A stretch of DNA of 53,988 nucleotides from Candidatus Kapaibacterium sp. (GCA_023957315.1 JAMLHE010000005.1:233132-287119); one strand, 5' to 3'. Counted from the first letter of the stretch, positions 20,123 through 30,052 are shown. The notes: a model not told the origin generated them from the letters alone. Numbers and translations: made by a program.

Positions 20123-21418
20123 ATGAATAAGTATTTACTAACATTATTGGCATTTGTTTTTATGACAAATTCAATTTTAGCAGAAACAATAGAACATACA
20201 GTAATTTTAGGAAAAGATTACCAGAATGATGTGTGGTTCAGTTTAGAAAACGGTATTTTGCAGCAAGAAAACAAGGACAATTGGGATTTGGCTTTCCAAA
20301 CAGGTCAAAGAGCAGGTATTCTTGTAAACGGACAAAAAGGGATGAAGATATGGGTCGTTCCCGGAAGTAACGAAAATTCATTTGATAATCAAGTTGATAC
20401 TAACGGAATGAGTTCAACATGGGAATCAGCAATAAATTCAGAGGAATCTTGGCACGTAGGAGCTTTAAATCTGGGTAAAGACGGATACATAACCGGTGGT
20501 GACTTTGGTTGGGGATACTATGATTTGTCAACTCACTACATTGTAGGAGACAAAGTCTTTATCATTAAAATCTCAAACAATTCGTACAAAAAATTCATGA
20601 TTGAAACGTTGGCAGCGAGCGAATATTCGATTCGATACTCAAATTTAAATGGTACAGATGAGACAATAGCAGTCATCAAAAAGAAAGATTATACGGGACA
20701 AAATTACGCATACTTCTCGTTTGCAACAAATTCTGCTAAAAGCCGCGAGCCATTGTCACTTGATTGGGACTTGGTATTCGGGAAATATGAAAGTTTGATT
20801 CCAATCGGACAAGGTCAATTCATGGCTTATCCTGTGACCGGCGTAAAAAGTAACCTTAGCATTAGAGTTGCAGAATTGAAAGGCGTTGACCCAATTTCAG
20901 TTATGCCACCTGCAATTAATGATGACAATTATTCTGAAGTAATAACTACAATTGGCTCTGATTGGAAAACATTCAGCCAAGCTACCAATGAATATACCAT
21001 ACCGACAGATTTGGTTTACTTTGCTTACAGACATATTGAAGATGCACCTGAATTAATCGTTTACAAAATTGTCTTTACTGAATTCTCAGGGTCGGCAGAA
21101 GGTATAATCAAATTCGACTTTACTCCATTAGGAATAACTTCTGTAGAAGATTTCCCGGGATTGTCATATGGCATACATCCTAATGTAATTGGTCAAAATG
21201 AATCTGTTAATTTTGTTTTGAACTATGACACTTTGCTCGAAAACATCAATGTTCGAATCATGTCAATAGATGGTCGCGAAGTGATGAACAAACAGTTTAC
21301 AACTCAATCCGGTTTGAATGCTATTGATTTGGGAGCAATAAACGCACCAACAGGAATGTATTTTGTAGCAGTTACAATTGGAAATAAAGTCTATCACGAC
21401 AAGATTATCGTAAGATAA
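20123..21418 (+). CDS. Secreted HmuY-like protein with T9SS sorting domain
   Basis: 431 aa from the ATG at 20123, which begins a clean signal peptide (MNKYLLTLLAFVFMTNSILA). An earlier TTG at 20087 would place extra residues in front of it and is less likely. The central part, with WDLAFQTGQRAG, GDKVFIIKISNNSYKKFMI and WDLVFGKYES, resembles the HmuY beta-sandwich family, whose known members bind haem at the surface of Bacteroidota. I cannot confirm haem ligands. The last 80 residues form a T9SS type A sorting domain ending in KVYHDKIIVR, so the protein should be exported by T9SS. A strong terminator follows directly, so it is probably the last gene of its transcript. Confidence 0.78.
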   Translation: MNKYLLTLLAFVFMTNSILAETIEHTVILGKDYQNDVWFSLENGILQQENKDNWDLAFQTGQRAGILVNGQKGMKIWVVPGSNENSFDNQVDTNGMSSTWESAINSEESWHVGALNLGKDGYITGGDFGWGYYDLSTHYIVGDKVFIIKISNNSYKKFMIETLAASEYSIRYSNLNGTDETIAVIKKKDYTGQNYAYFSFATNSAKSREPLSLDWDLVFGKYESLIPIGQGQFMAYPVTGVKSNLSIRVAELKGVDPISVMPPAINDDNYSEVITTIGSDWKTFSQATNEYTIPTDLVYFAYRHIEDAPELIVYKIVFTEFSGSAEGIIKFDFTPLGITSVEDFPGLSYGIHPNVIGQNESVNFVLNYDTLLENINVRIMSIDGREVMNKQFTTQSGLNAIDLGAINAPTGMYFVAVTIGNKVYHDKIIVR

Positions 21419-21436
21419 AAAATACGTCGGAGATAT

Positions 21437-21479
21437 AAAAAAAAAAGTGGCTATTCTTGCGAACAGCCACTTTTTTTTT
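21437..21479. terminator. Bidirectional rho-independent terminator
   Basis: Stem with AGTGGCT (21446-21452) pairing with AGCCACT (21465-21471), extended by a run of A on the left and T on the right, with a 12-nt loop. It lies between the convergent HmuY-like gene and the phosphofructokinase gene and can serve both strands. Confidence 0.9.
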
Positions 21480-21490
21480 GTTTTGTGATT

Positions 21491-22702
21491 TTACATATAA
21501 CGATGAATTTCGCCGACATGCTGGCGGAAAGTAGGTTTGTATTGCACAGGTTCACGCCCGAAGCAAACGCCCATAGCCTCGTAAAAAGCGATTTCCTTAA
21601 GCTCAACATTTCGTTGTTTGATAGCTTCTTGTGTCGGGATATAAATAATTTCTTCAGCCTCTACCCCGACAATAGTTACACCCCAAATGCCTTTGTGCAT
21701 AGCCAGAACAGCACCGCCACCAATTTGCTTGCCGAAAGTAACATCATATGCACTTGTAGCACCGGCACGGACTAAATGCCCGAGTTGGATTTCACGTATT
21801 TCGGGATATTGGTAAATATCTTCAACATAGATTCCTTCGCGTTTTAAAATCAATTCCCAATAGGAATCCTTTTGCATGCGGTCTTCGAGATGCTGACGAA
21901 TATATTTGCCGACTCCGGATAATTTCTTATGTCCAAATGAATCCAAATTATCGGAAGCATCAGCAAAAAATTCTCCCTTAGTGTTTTTGACACCTTCTGC
22001 AGCAACGATGATATAGGTTGAGCCTTTGACATCGCTGGACATCAATCTGTTGACATAGGTTTGTTTGAAATGGTCGTAAACAACATCATAATCCACATGA
22101 ATTTCGGGAATCAGAATACAATCCGCATCGGCACCGAGTCCTCCTCTGAAAGCCGTATGCCCTGAGTATCTGCCAAAAACTTCGATTACCAAAGCACGAC
22201 TATGAGTAATGCCTGTGGTACGCAATTCGTCCGTAAATTTTGCAATCCGATTGATTGTCGAATCGCCTCCGACGGAATATGATTGTAAGTCCAAATCCAT
22301 AGTTTTCGGAACATGAATACACTTGATACCATGCTCAATCAAATCAACCACGACACCACCCGTATCGTCACCACCGGCAATAATCAAGCCATCAATATTA
22401 TGCTTTTTCAAGCCTTCTTTGATTATTTCGTACTTGTGTACGTTATTGATTTTACTGATTTTCACGCGTGAGTGTCCGGCTTCTGAGCCGGCTACACCCG
22501 AATGAATTTTGTCGGCACGAGCAAAATCTATGACAACAGGCGTGATGTTCGATAAATTATACAAACCGGCATAGCCATGAGGTATCAGGCACGATTCGAT
22601 GCCTAAATGATATGCCATTCGAGCAGCACCTGAAATTACGGCATTCAAACCGCCGCAATCACCACCACTTGTAATGATGCCAATTCTTTTTATGTCAGAC
22701 AT
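21491..22702 (-). CDS. pfp: 6-phosphofructokinase, PPi-dependent type predicted
   Basis: 403 aa, longer than the roughly 320 aa of the classical bacterial ATP enzyme. The nucleotide-binding start ITSGGDCGGLNAVI is at residues 10-23. Two selectivity positions are readable. GGDD at 110-113 carries Asp where ATP enzymes have Gly, and PKTMDLD at 132-138 carries Lys where ATP enzymes have Gly. Both changes are typical of pyrophosphate-dependent enzymes, so PPi as phosphoryl donor is predicted. The position after the catalytic Asp of PKTMD is Leu instead of the usual Asn or Gly. The enzyme interconverts fructose 6-phosphate and fructose 1,6-bisphosphate in glycolysis. It lies 20 bp downstream of the antiporter gene, probably in one transcript. 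Confidence 0.9.
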   Translation of the reverse strand: MSDIKRIGIITSGGDCGGLNAVISGAARMAYHLGIESCLIPHGYAGLYNLSNITPVVIDFARADKIHSGVAGSEAGHSRVKISKINNVHKYEIIKEGLKKHNIDGLIIAGGDDTGGVVVDLIEHGIKCIHVPKTMDLDLQSYSVGGDSTINRIAKFTDELRTTGITHSRALVIEVFGRYSGHTAFRGGLGADADCILIPEIHVDYDVVYDHFKQTYVNRLMSSDVKGSTYIIVAAEGVKNTKGEFFADASDNLDSFGHKKLSGVGKYIRQHLEDRMQKDSYWELILKREGIYVEDIYQYPEIREIQLGHLVRAGATSAYDVTFGKQIGGGAVLAMHKGIWGVTIVGVEAEEIIYIPTQEAIKQRNVELKEIAFYEAMGVCFGREPVQYKPTFRQHVGEIHRYM

Positions 22703-22722
22703 TTATTCTCCCGATTTTTTTT

Positions 22723-24036
22723 TTAATGCACAAAAAGTAACTGTGCAAGTATAAATATTGGAAGTAAGACGATTATAGAGAATTTTATCATGTATGAAAA
22801 GAAGTCCGGCATCTTAATTCCTTGACTTTCAGCAATAGCTTTGACCATAAAGTTAGGACCATTGCCGATATAAGTCATAGCTCCAAAAAATACCGAGGCA
22901 GTCGAAATTGCTATCATAATGCTTTCGGGAATCCCCGCAACGGCTCCATTAAGCAATGAACTTGGGTTTAATTCTACCAACCCTACCTGCAAATAATAAA
23001 ATGTAACTGCAGTCGGTGTATTGTCCAAAAATGCACTCAAAAATCCTGTTGCGTAGTAAAATTGTGCAGAAGTAACAATACCGAGTTCATTTGCATGAAT
23101 CTTAAGATATTCGAGAGCCGGCACCATAGTTATAAAAATACCGATAAAGAGGTAAGCTACTTCTTGGATTGGTTCCCAATTGAAATGATTGCTTGCACGA
23201 ACTGCCTTAGCAGTAAATGCCAATGAAAGTGCAGCCATCAGTAACAAAAAGCCTTCGCGCAAGAATCCATAATAAATACTATCATTGATGAATTCCATAG
23301 AATTTGGGTTGATAAATGCTACTCCACAAATAACACCAAGTAGGAATATGAAATTTCGTTTACCGGAGATTTTAATTGGTTTCTTATCTAACGAATCGCG
23401 TTTCAAATCTTCGGGTTTTTCCTTACTATAGTAGTATCTATCTACGAAATAATATACAATCAAAATTAAAGAATTAACAAAAATCCACTCTTTGAATAGA
23501 TTCAAGAACCAGAAAAATTCGGCTCCACGAAGGTACATCATGAAAAGTGGCGGGTCGCCCAATGGAGTCAAGAGTCCACCGCAATTAGCTACGGTAGCAA
23601 TGAAAAACAAAACAGTATGGACTTTGAATTTCCGTTGTGAGTTAGTTTGCAAAAGCGGACGAATCAACAACATTGCTGCACCTGTTGTACCCATCAGCGA
23701 AGCAAGTAGCGTTCCTATTAATAACATCAATGTATTTATATGAGGTTTGGCTTCTATATCGCCTTCGACATAGATTCCACCTGTGATTACAAATAATGAA
23801 CCGAGCAAAATAATAAAAGGCACGTAATCAAAAAATACGATATGAGACAATTCGTATGATAGCCCTGTAAGCAGTAGGTAAAGTGCAGTCGGGACACCCA
23901 ATACTAAAGCTACAATCAGCTTATTTTTGTTTGATTCCCAAAAATGATGCGCCACAAGTGGCAGCACGGCTATAGCGCCTAACATTAGAACAAACGGCAG
24001 TAGCGAATACAATGGTATGTTATGAGCGAGTTCCAT
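22723..24036 (-). CDS. Ion transporter superfamily antiporter (NhaD/CitMHS-like)
   Basis: 437 aa, almost entirely hydrophobic, with about 11-12 predicted membrane segments. Motifs GTTGAAMLLIRPLL, NCGGLLTPLGDPPLF and FLDNTPTAVTFYY near the C-terminal half are typical of ion-transporter-superfamily proteins annotated as sodium:proton antiporters or citrate-type carriers. The Asp and Thr residues of the last two motifs are the usual ion-binding positions. Substrate choice (Na+/H+ or a dicarboxylate) cannot be decided from sequence; Na+/H+ exchange is the commoner assignment for this length and these motifs. It is the first gene of a two-gene minus-strand unit with the phosphofructokinase. Confidence 0.82.
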   Translation of the reverse strand: MELAHNIPLYSLLPFVLMLGAIAVLPLVAHHFWESNKNKLIVALVLGVPTALYLLLTGLSYELSHIVFFDYVPFIILLGSLFVITGGIYVEGDIEAKPHINTLMLLIGTLLASLMGTTGAAMLLIRPLLQTNSQRKFKVHTVLFFIATVANCGGLLTPLGDPPLFMMYLRGAEFFWFLNLFKEWIFVNSLILIVYYFVDRYYYSKEKPEDLKRDSLDKKPIKISGKRNFIFLLGVICGVAFINPNSMEFINDSIYYGFLREGFLLLMAALSLAFTAKAVRASNHFNWEPIQEVAYLFIGIFITMVPALEYLKIHANELGIVTSAQFYYATGFLSAFLDNTPTAVTFYYLQVGLVELNPSSLLNGAVAGIPESIMIAISTASVFFGAMTYIGNGPNFMVKAIAESQGIKMPDFFSYMIKFSIIVLLPIFILAQLLFVH

Positions 24037-24269
24037 TTCTAACCTTTTTTACAAATTTGTTAAATTCCAAAAGTCAAAATTAGGTAATTTTACAACTCAA
24101 TACAAAATAATAAATGTAATTTGTTAATTTTAGGTAATCAAAATTGAATTTCGCTTAGACTAATTTTAACTTTTATAAAAAAATCTTTGCTTATGTTGCT
24201 TATTAATGATTAAAATTATGTAATTAATCATTAATTTAGTATAGTGAAAATATTCTAAGTTGATAAAAT

Positions 24270-26612
24270 ATGAATTTGATGAACCCTTGGGGTAAAGAAA
24301 AACTAAATATTGCAATGATTCTTCAGGGTTTATTTAAGAAACCTACCGAACAAGAAGAGGAGATACTGCGTGAAGTAAAGTCAGTTATATTGAACTATAT
24401 AATACGGTTTGGGATAATAATAGGCTCATTGTCATTGCTCACGGGTATAATTTTAGCCTTCGAAATAGCAGACCCTTCTTATGGTGTGTTCATAATTATA
24501 ATCTATTTGGCATTACTAAGCTTATTACTTATAAAAAAAGAGAAATACATACTCAAATCTAATTTTTTGTTGATTGGTCTTTTCGCTTTATCGGTTTATT
24601 TGCTTTTCAACTTTGGACCGGATTCTGCTGCTACATTATGGATACTGACATTTCTCATTACTACTACCATACTTAAAGGCGGAAAAGGTGCTATTACTGC
24701 ATTCGGATTAATCATCATAGTCTTAATGGCTTATAGTATCACTTCTTTTTATGAGTTAATGAATTTGCATAAAGCAAAATTGTCCTTACTTGAAATTTTA
24801 ACTATTTCATTCGACCTGATATTACTTTCGGCAATTATTGCGGTTAGCCTTTTGTTGCTTATCAAAGGTCTGACAGATGCTTTGATACTCTCCAAAGAAA
24901 GTAAAGACCAACTAAATGAACAAATGGAGATTGCAAAATTGGCAATTGATAGTTTGAAAGAAGAAATCGCTGATAGGATAATAGTTGAGAAAGAGCTTAC
25001 TTACAGCGAAAGACGATTGAAGAATGTTCAATCAATAGCCAAAATTGCCAGTTGGGAATTAGATTTGAACAAAACACTATTTTGGGGAACTGAAGAGTAT
25101 TTCAAAATAATCGGAATGGAGCCGGATACACGAAGTATATCGTATTCGGAATTCAAGCAATTGTGCCATGAAGAAGACAGACCATTACGTTCTAAAGCGA
25201 TTGATTCGTTGCTGAACGGAGCTGAAAATTTTGACATTAGATACCGAATTTTCAGAGCTTCCGACGGTGAAATGAGATGGATACGTTCCTTAGGCGAATT
25301 AGTGAAAAATACATATGGAGTGCCGCTTAGAATAACAGGGACAATGCAAGACATTACGAAAGATATGGTTTTGCAACAAGAAATTATACAAAGCGAATCT
25401 CAGTTCAGAGCCTTATTTAACCAAGCTTCAGTTGCAATTCTATTGTTGGACAATATGCAATTTATTGATTGCAACCCAAAAGCCGAGCAACTTTTTGGTT
25501 TCAGCCGCGACAGAATCGTTGGGCTATCACCCGATAAGCTGTCTCCCAAATTTCAGGATGAAGGATTTAGTTCAGTTGAGATTGCAAAAGAATACGTTAA
25601 TCGAGCATTAGAAGGCGAATCACTTGTTTTTGAATGGAAACATCTCAAAAATGGTAGAGAATTGATTGATGTCGAAGTCTCTTTGAATAGAATCCCCATC
25701 AAAGATTCTTTCATTTTGCAGGCTTTTTTGATTGATATTACTGACAGAAAGCAATACGAAAGAAAAATAATTGAAATCAACAAAGAACTTGAAAACCGTG
25801 TGGCAGATAGAACCAAACAATTGGAAACGGCTCTAAACGAATTGAGCTACGAAAATGACGAACGGAAACGCACTCAAGAAGAATTAGTGAGAACTCAAGA
25901 TGATTTGCTTGCTGTTTTGTCCAAAGAAAAGAGCCTCAATGAACTTAAAAGCCGATTTATTGCAATGGTTTCACACGAATATCGCACACCTTTGACAGTA
26001 ATTTTATCTTCAACATACATATTAGATAAGCTATACGAAAAGCATGACGAAATTTCATTCAAGAAGAATTTGGAACTTATCCGGCATTCAATTCAATCAC
26101 TTACTAAGCTGCTTGATGACGTTCTGGTATTTGAAAAACCTACTACCAAAGATTGGCAAGCTACTTACAATACCATTGAACTATGCTCTTTCGTGGGCTC
26201 AATTATTGATGAAATTAAGATGACAATCGGGAAAAATAGAATTGTCAATGTCCAAAGTACAAACCAGAAGATTCTTATTGAATGTGACCAAATATCCTTG
26301 AGGAACATTATCAGCAATCTTGTTGCAAATGCTTTAAAGTACTCAAATGAGGATACAAGCGTGGATATTAGTATAATTGACAGTCAAACTTCAGTAAATA
26401 TGCAAATCAAGGATTATGGTATTGGCATACCAGAAAATGAAATCGACAATGTATTCGACCCATTTCACAGGTCTCGCAATGTAGGAAACAAGCCGGGTAC
26501 CGGATTAGGACTTGCTATCGTGAAGAAATATGTGGATTTGATTAATGGCTCGATTGCCTTAGAAAGTGAAGAAGGCAAAGGCACTACTTTCAATCTGAAG
26601 TTCGATAAGTAA
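24270..26612 (+). CDS. Membrane-bound PAS sensor histidine kinase
   Basis: 780 aa. Residues 40-210 contain about six hydrophobic helices that form a membrane sensor region. Two PAS domains follow (about 255-370 and 375-495), the first of PAC/PAS_3 type (FDIRYRIFRASDGEMRWIRS), then a coiled coil at about 495-555. The HisKA domain carries the phospho-acceptor His569 in VSHEYRTPL. The ATPase domain has N box NLVANALKYS, then DYGIGIPENE and TGLGLAIVKKY. It autophosphorylates and passes phosphate to a response regulator. No regulator gene is next to it, so it is an orphan kinase. The start at 24270 is followed three codons later by another ATG. A terminator follows at 26657. Confidence 0.93.
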   Translation: MNLMNPWGKEKLNIAMILQGLFKKPTEQEEEILREVKSVILNYIIRFGIIIGSLSLLTGIILAFEIADPSYGVFIIIIYLALLSLLLIKKEKYILKSNFLLIGLFALSVYLLFNFGPDSAATLWILTFLITTTILKGGKGAITAFGLIIIVLMAYSITSFYELMNLHKAKLSLLEILTISFDLILLSAIIAVSLLLLIKGLTDALILSKESKDQLNEQMEIAKLAIDSLKEEIADRIIVEKELTYSERRLKNVQSIAKIASWELDLNKTLFWGTEEYFKIIGMEPDTRSISYSEFKQLCHEEDRPLRSKAIDSLLNGAENFDIRYRIFRASDGEMRWIRSLGELVKNTYGVPLRITGTMQDITKDMVLQQEIIQSESQFRALFNQASVAILLLDNMQFIDCNPKAEQLFGFSRDRIVGLSPDKLSPKFQDEGFSSVEIAKEYVNRALEGESLVFEWKHLKNGRELIDVEVSLNRIPIKDSFILQAFLIDITDRKQYERKIIEINKELENRVADRTKQLETALNELSYENDERKRTQEELVRTQDDLLAVLSKEKSLNELKSRFIAMVSHEYRTPLTVILSSTYILDKLYEKHDEISFKKNLELIRHSIQSLTKLLDDVLVFEKPTTKDWQATYNTIELCSFVGSIIDEIKMTIGKNRIVNVQSTNQKILIECDQISLRNIISNLVANALKYSNEDTSVDISIIDSQTSVNMQIKDYGIGIPENEIDNVFDPFHRSRNVGNKPGTGLGLAIVKKYVDLINGSIALESEEGKGTTFNLKFDK

Positions 26613-26656
26613 TCATCGTTACTAAGACCGACTTTCAAAATTTAACCAAAAAAAAA

Positions 26657-26680
26657 CGGGATTTTACAATCCCGCTTAAT
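26657..26680. terminator. Bidirectional rho-independent terminator
   Basis: Stem CGGGATT (26657-26663) pairs with AATCCCG (26668-26674), with A-rich sequence to the left and T-rich to the right. It lies between the histidine kinase and the convergent heavy-metal-binding gene. Confidence 0.85.
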
Positions 26681-26698
26681 TTTTCGGTTCCAATTGCT

Positions 26699-27121
26699 CT
26701 ATTTAGGATTCGATTTTGTTGCTTTAGTATCGCAACAATCTTTGCCGGACATTTTGGATGTTTTGTCTTTGTTGTCACAGGCTTTGCCTGTAGTTTTGCA
26801 ACATGCCTTTTCACCGCTTTTGCATTCTTTAGCATTAGCTAAGTCAGCTTTGTAACCCATGTCTGCAATTAGTTGTTTGATTTTCGAATCGTCAGTCTTG
26901 TCAGCATCATATTTGACAGTTACAACTTTGGAAGCAACGTCAGCTTTAGTTTCGATTACACCACCGGCTTTTTTCAATCCTTTTTGAATTTTAGAAGCAC
27001 AAGAGCCGCAATGTAGATTAGTTTGGTAGCTTGCTTCTTTGATTTCACCTGCATATGATACACTCACAACAAATAAAATAGCCAAGAAAATTGAGCTTAT
27101 GGACTTAATTTTTTTAAGCAT
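26699..27121 (-). CDS. Periplasmic heavy-metal-binding (HMA) protein with Cys-rich tail
   Basis: 140 aa from the ATG at 27121. The GGGG-containing ribosome-binding sequence just upstream and the signal peptide that follows (MLKKIKSISSIFLAILF) decide the start. Residues 25-95 are an HMA (heavy-metal-associated) domain with the metal site CGSC in place of the usual CxxC loop of GMTCxxC. The C-terminal 45 residues are Lys- and Cys-rich (CKSGEKACCKTTGKAC, then DCC), and resemble a metal-chelating tail. HMA proteins bind soft metals such as Cu(I), Hg or Zn; a role as a periplasmic metal scavenger or chaperone is inferred. No metal ATPase is adjacent. It sits 48 bp downstream of the S41-like gene and may be co-transcribed with it. 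Confidence 0.82.
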   Translation of the reverse strand: MLKKIKSISSIFLAILFVVSVSYAGEIKEASYQTNLHCGSCASKIQKGLKKAGGVIETKADVASKVVTVKYDADKTDDSKIKQLIADMGYKADLANAKECKSGEKACCKTTGKACDNKDKTSKMSGKDCCDTKATKSNPK

Positions 27122-27169
27122 ATAAATTCCCCTTTGATAATATAGATAAAAAATAACAAACAAAAATAA

Positions 27170-29938
27170 CTAATTATTCAATAATTCCAATGCTTTTTCT
27201 AATAGTAATTCCGTATAATTCAGAAATTTATTGTGATTTCGCAGTAAAAGCACGTTAGGTTCGACGCTTTTACCGTTTAGCAATCTGTTGTCCGAATCGA
27301 AGGCTTTCATGCCTGTCATCGAGACACTTGTCCCGCCGATTAGTCTTGTCGTAAAGGTTTCCCCGATTAAACCGGCTGTTGGAGCACCAATCAAGGTACC
27401 CAATTGATATTCTTTGATAATATGTGCTACTGCTTCCGTATAGCCAATGGTTGACTCATCAATCAGGAAGATTAACTTAGTGTCCGAATATTTCTGTCTG
27501 CCTGTGATTCCCCCCGAATAAATGGTTTTTGATAGTAATTGCTTTTCAGGCTTGGTATATATTGGAATTTCCCAACGCACACCCGCCAAGTCTTTATCTG
27601 AAAATAGACTCAAAACATGTTCACTCATACTAATATGTCCCCTCATATCGAACACAAACGCCTTTGCTTCTGTAATTTGGTCAGTAATGCGCTTGAAGTA
27701 ATTATCACTTATTTGTGTCATATCCACGTAATACACAAATGAATCCAACTCGACAATTGGTTCTGGTCGTGGCTCGTAAATATCATAAAGAAGCACATTT
27801 CTACTTACAGATACGTCACGAGATTTCCCTTCCTTATTTTTCAAAGTCAGTGTACTCTTTGAGTCCCTCTCTCCTATCCGGATATTTGCCAAAGCCCTCA
27901 AAGTTAGGTAACGCTGATTGACAAAGTAGTGCCTGCTTTCGTATTCTTTTATTAAATTTTCAATCTTAATTCCGTCAACATGAGTTATCATATCTCCTGC
28001 GGTGATATCCAATGATTCATCGATTACAGAAGTCACAATCACATCATGCTCAAATTTATGGAAAACAAGCGGGAGACCGTATTTCAAGTCGTAAAACTGA
28101 TTCCACGCGATTGCTCTGGGGTCATTCAATATTTGAAGCATATTGTTCAAAACAATCGAAAATTCATCGTAGGAGTTAGCCATACTTGCAGATTTTAACG
28201 ATTGAATCAACAGATTTTCGAGTTCGGCAACCTCAATTTTGTTGATTGAAAAGTGCCTGATTATATTCCAAAGTTGAATCACAGCAGCTAACCTTGTGGT
28301 TTTGTCAGAAATCGTGGGATTATAACCAAAAGGTTTGCCGGAAATTTCTAAATTATTTTTGGCAAAATCTTCAGGTAATTGTTCCTTTTCAAAAGGTATG
28401 ACTAAGGGGAAAGCTAAATCAAATTGTTTGTTAATAGGGAATCTCGCTAATTCACCCATATCGGGGAAATTGACCATAGTTTCAGTATCTGAACTGATTC
28501 TGAGCGAGAACGAGCCACCATACTTGGTATTTGGGTCTCTTCCTGCATTATATCCGGCGCTTAAAACAGCAGGCTCCATTTCCCAAGAATTCAAAGTATT
28601 TCCGGCTCCGGATTTTTCAAAATCACCATTTGGAACGATAAATTCCTTTTCTAACTTTTCGCCATCAAAAATTTGAACTGTTACATCGTCGTAATAAGCG
28701 GCTCCTTCGCCTAAGAATACTAATGCTAAACGCATATTATAAACATTTTCGGGCATTATGATTTCAACACTATATTTGTTCCATTCATTATCAAAAGCCG
28801 GTGTCTCGGAATTTGTTGCAAAAGTATATTCTTGGGAATTAATTATGTCCGTCTTGCACCAAATTTGAGCGTTGCTACCCGGAGATTTGCCGTCCACTTT
28901 TATCATTGCCGATACTACAACTTTTCTGTTATCATATTTTATCATGTCAATATTCTGAAAGACTGAACCTTCGCGGCTTCTTGTAGTTGAGTAAACATTT
29001 CTGAGCATAGAATAATATGCCGGACTGTTCTTCACAACCGGACCACCGGCGATTTCTGCTACATAAGCAATCTTTTCCTGAATAGAAGTTGGTGTTCTGA
29101 ACGAATAGTTAATTTCTTCATTTTTCTTAAGAATATTAGCTTGTGGTGCGATATCCTTCAACAACGCCTTCATGTCGGGAATGAACTTATCGGTATTATC
29201 CAGTATTTGCGAAATTGAATAGAGGATAAGCCTCTCTTGGTCTATTGAACGGAAATTTTGCGAAGGATAGAAATGATGCAAATAACCATACAACTTTGCA
29301 AAAGTCACAAGATTTGGGATGACTTTTTCAGGGAGGTTTTGGGGTGGTAAATCAACCGATGCTTCGGGGTTGATAATATCTATACTTGTAGCATCAGCCC
29401 AAAGTCTTGCTTTACCTTTCAATAAAAAACCGAACCTCAATTCATCTGCATTATAAGGTATAAACGCTGTAATCTCCTTCTTGTGCCAGACGCTGTCTTT
29501 GATTAAGTCATCTTCACCAAACTCAGTAACAATAGATTCTTTTTTTTCATCGCGTACTACAATCCATAATTCTCCTTTGGCATCGGATTCGCCTAAATTG
29601 CATTTGACCCAAGCAGAAAAACGAATCAACTTATTACGATAGGGATAGGCATCAACAGATTGGTACAAAGTGGACATATTAGGACTTCCATCGACGAATG
29701 AAGTATCAGCATTATAATGCGGATTGTCAATAACCACGCTGTATCTGCCTTCATAAGAAGTCTTATGCTCAACAAAGGCAATGTAACCTGCTGAAGCAAG
29801 TTTTGAAGGAAATACCCAACCATCGGGGACATAACCCGGTCTGCCCTGCTCGAAATTGAGGTTGTCAGGTTGATAAAGTATATTTGAATAAACATTTACA
29901 GTTGCTAAAAGAATCGAAATAATAATAACTTTCTTCAC
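27170..29938 (-). CDS. Secreted S41-family peptidase homologue, probably inactive
   Basis: 922 aa from a GTG at 29938, preceded by AAGGA. A signal peptide is evident (MKKVIIISILLATVNVYS). Two beta-sandwich regions (about 25-190 and 330-480, each with NFE or NGDFE and PDGW/LNSWE-like motifs) resemble carbohydrate-binding modules. From about residue 640 there is a PDZ-like then tail-specific-protease (S41) domain: FVFDMRGHIS, LIDESTIGYTEAVAHI, LIGAPTAGLIGETF. In the second motif the aligned catalytic Ser is Gly (about residue 832). The Lys of the GxPTxGK motif is also absent. The peptidase is therefore predicted to be inactive or atypical. It may bind peptides or polymers instead. Confidence 0.83.
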   Translation of the reverse strand: MKKVIIISILLATVNVYSNILYQPDNLNFEQGRPGYVPDGWVFPSKLASAGYIAFVEHKTSYEGRYSVVIDNPHYNADTSFVDGSPNMSTLYQSVDAYPYRNKLIRFSAWVKCNLGESDAKGELWIVVRDEKKESIVTEFGEDDLIKDSVWHKKEITAFIPYNADELRFGFLLKGKARLWADATSIDIINPEASVDLPPQNLPEKVIPNLVTFAKLYGYLHHFYPSQNFRSIDQERLILYSISQILDNTDKFIPDMKALLKDIAPQANILKKNEEINYSFRTPTSIQEKIAYVAEIAGGPVVKNSPAYYSMLRNVYSTTRSREGSVFQNIDMIKYDNRKVVVSAMIKVDGKSPGSNAQIWCKTDIINSQEYTFATNSETPAFDNEWNKYSVEIIMPENVYNMRLALVFLGEGAAYYDDVTVQIFDGEKLEKEFIVPNGDFEKSGAGNTLNSWEMEPAVLSAGYNAGRDPNTKYGGSFSLRISSDTETMVNFPDMGELARFPINKQFDLAFPLVIPFEKEQLPEDFAKNNLEISGKPFGYNPTISDKTTRLAAVIQLWNIIRHFSINKIEVAELENLLIQSLKSASMANSYDEFSIVLNNMLQILNDPRAIAWNQFYDLKYGLPLVFHKFEHDVIVTSVIDESLDITAGDMITHVDGIKIENLIKEYESRHYFVNQRYLTLRALANIRIGERDSKSTLTLKNKEGKSRDVSVSRNVLLYDIYEPRPEPIVELDSFVYYVDMTQISDNYFKRITDQITEAKAFVFDMRGHISMSEHVLSLFSDKDLAGVRWEIPIYTKPEKQLLSKTIYSGGITGRQKYSDTKLIFLIDESTIGYTEAVAHIIKEYQLGTLIGAPTAGLIGETFTTRLIGGTSVSMTGMKAFDSDNRLLNGKSVEPNVLLLRNHNKFLNYTELLLEKALELLNN

Positions 29939-30017
29939 AATTTTTTCCTTAATTTCACTTTCTCAATAAATAATGACACATGAAACAATAAAATGTTTAC
30001 AAAAAACTACTTATTTG

Positions 30018-30048
30018 TTTCGAGTAATGCAAAAATAAGATAAATTTG
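30018..30048 (+). promoter_or_regulatory. Bacteroidota-type promoter, leaderless start predicted
   Basis: TTTC at 30018-30021, a 19-nt spacer, and a perfect TAAATTTG at 30041-30048. The ATG at 30053 begins only five bases later, so transcription should start at or within a few bases of the start codon. Confidence 0.5.
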
Positions 30049-30052
30049 AATA

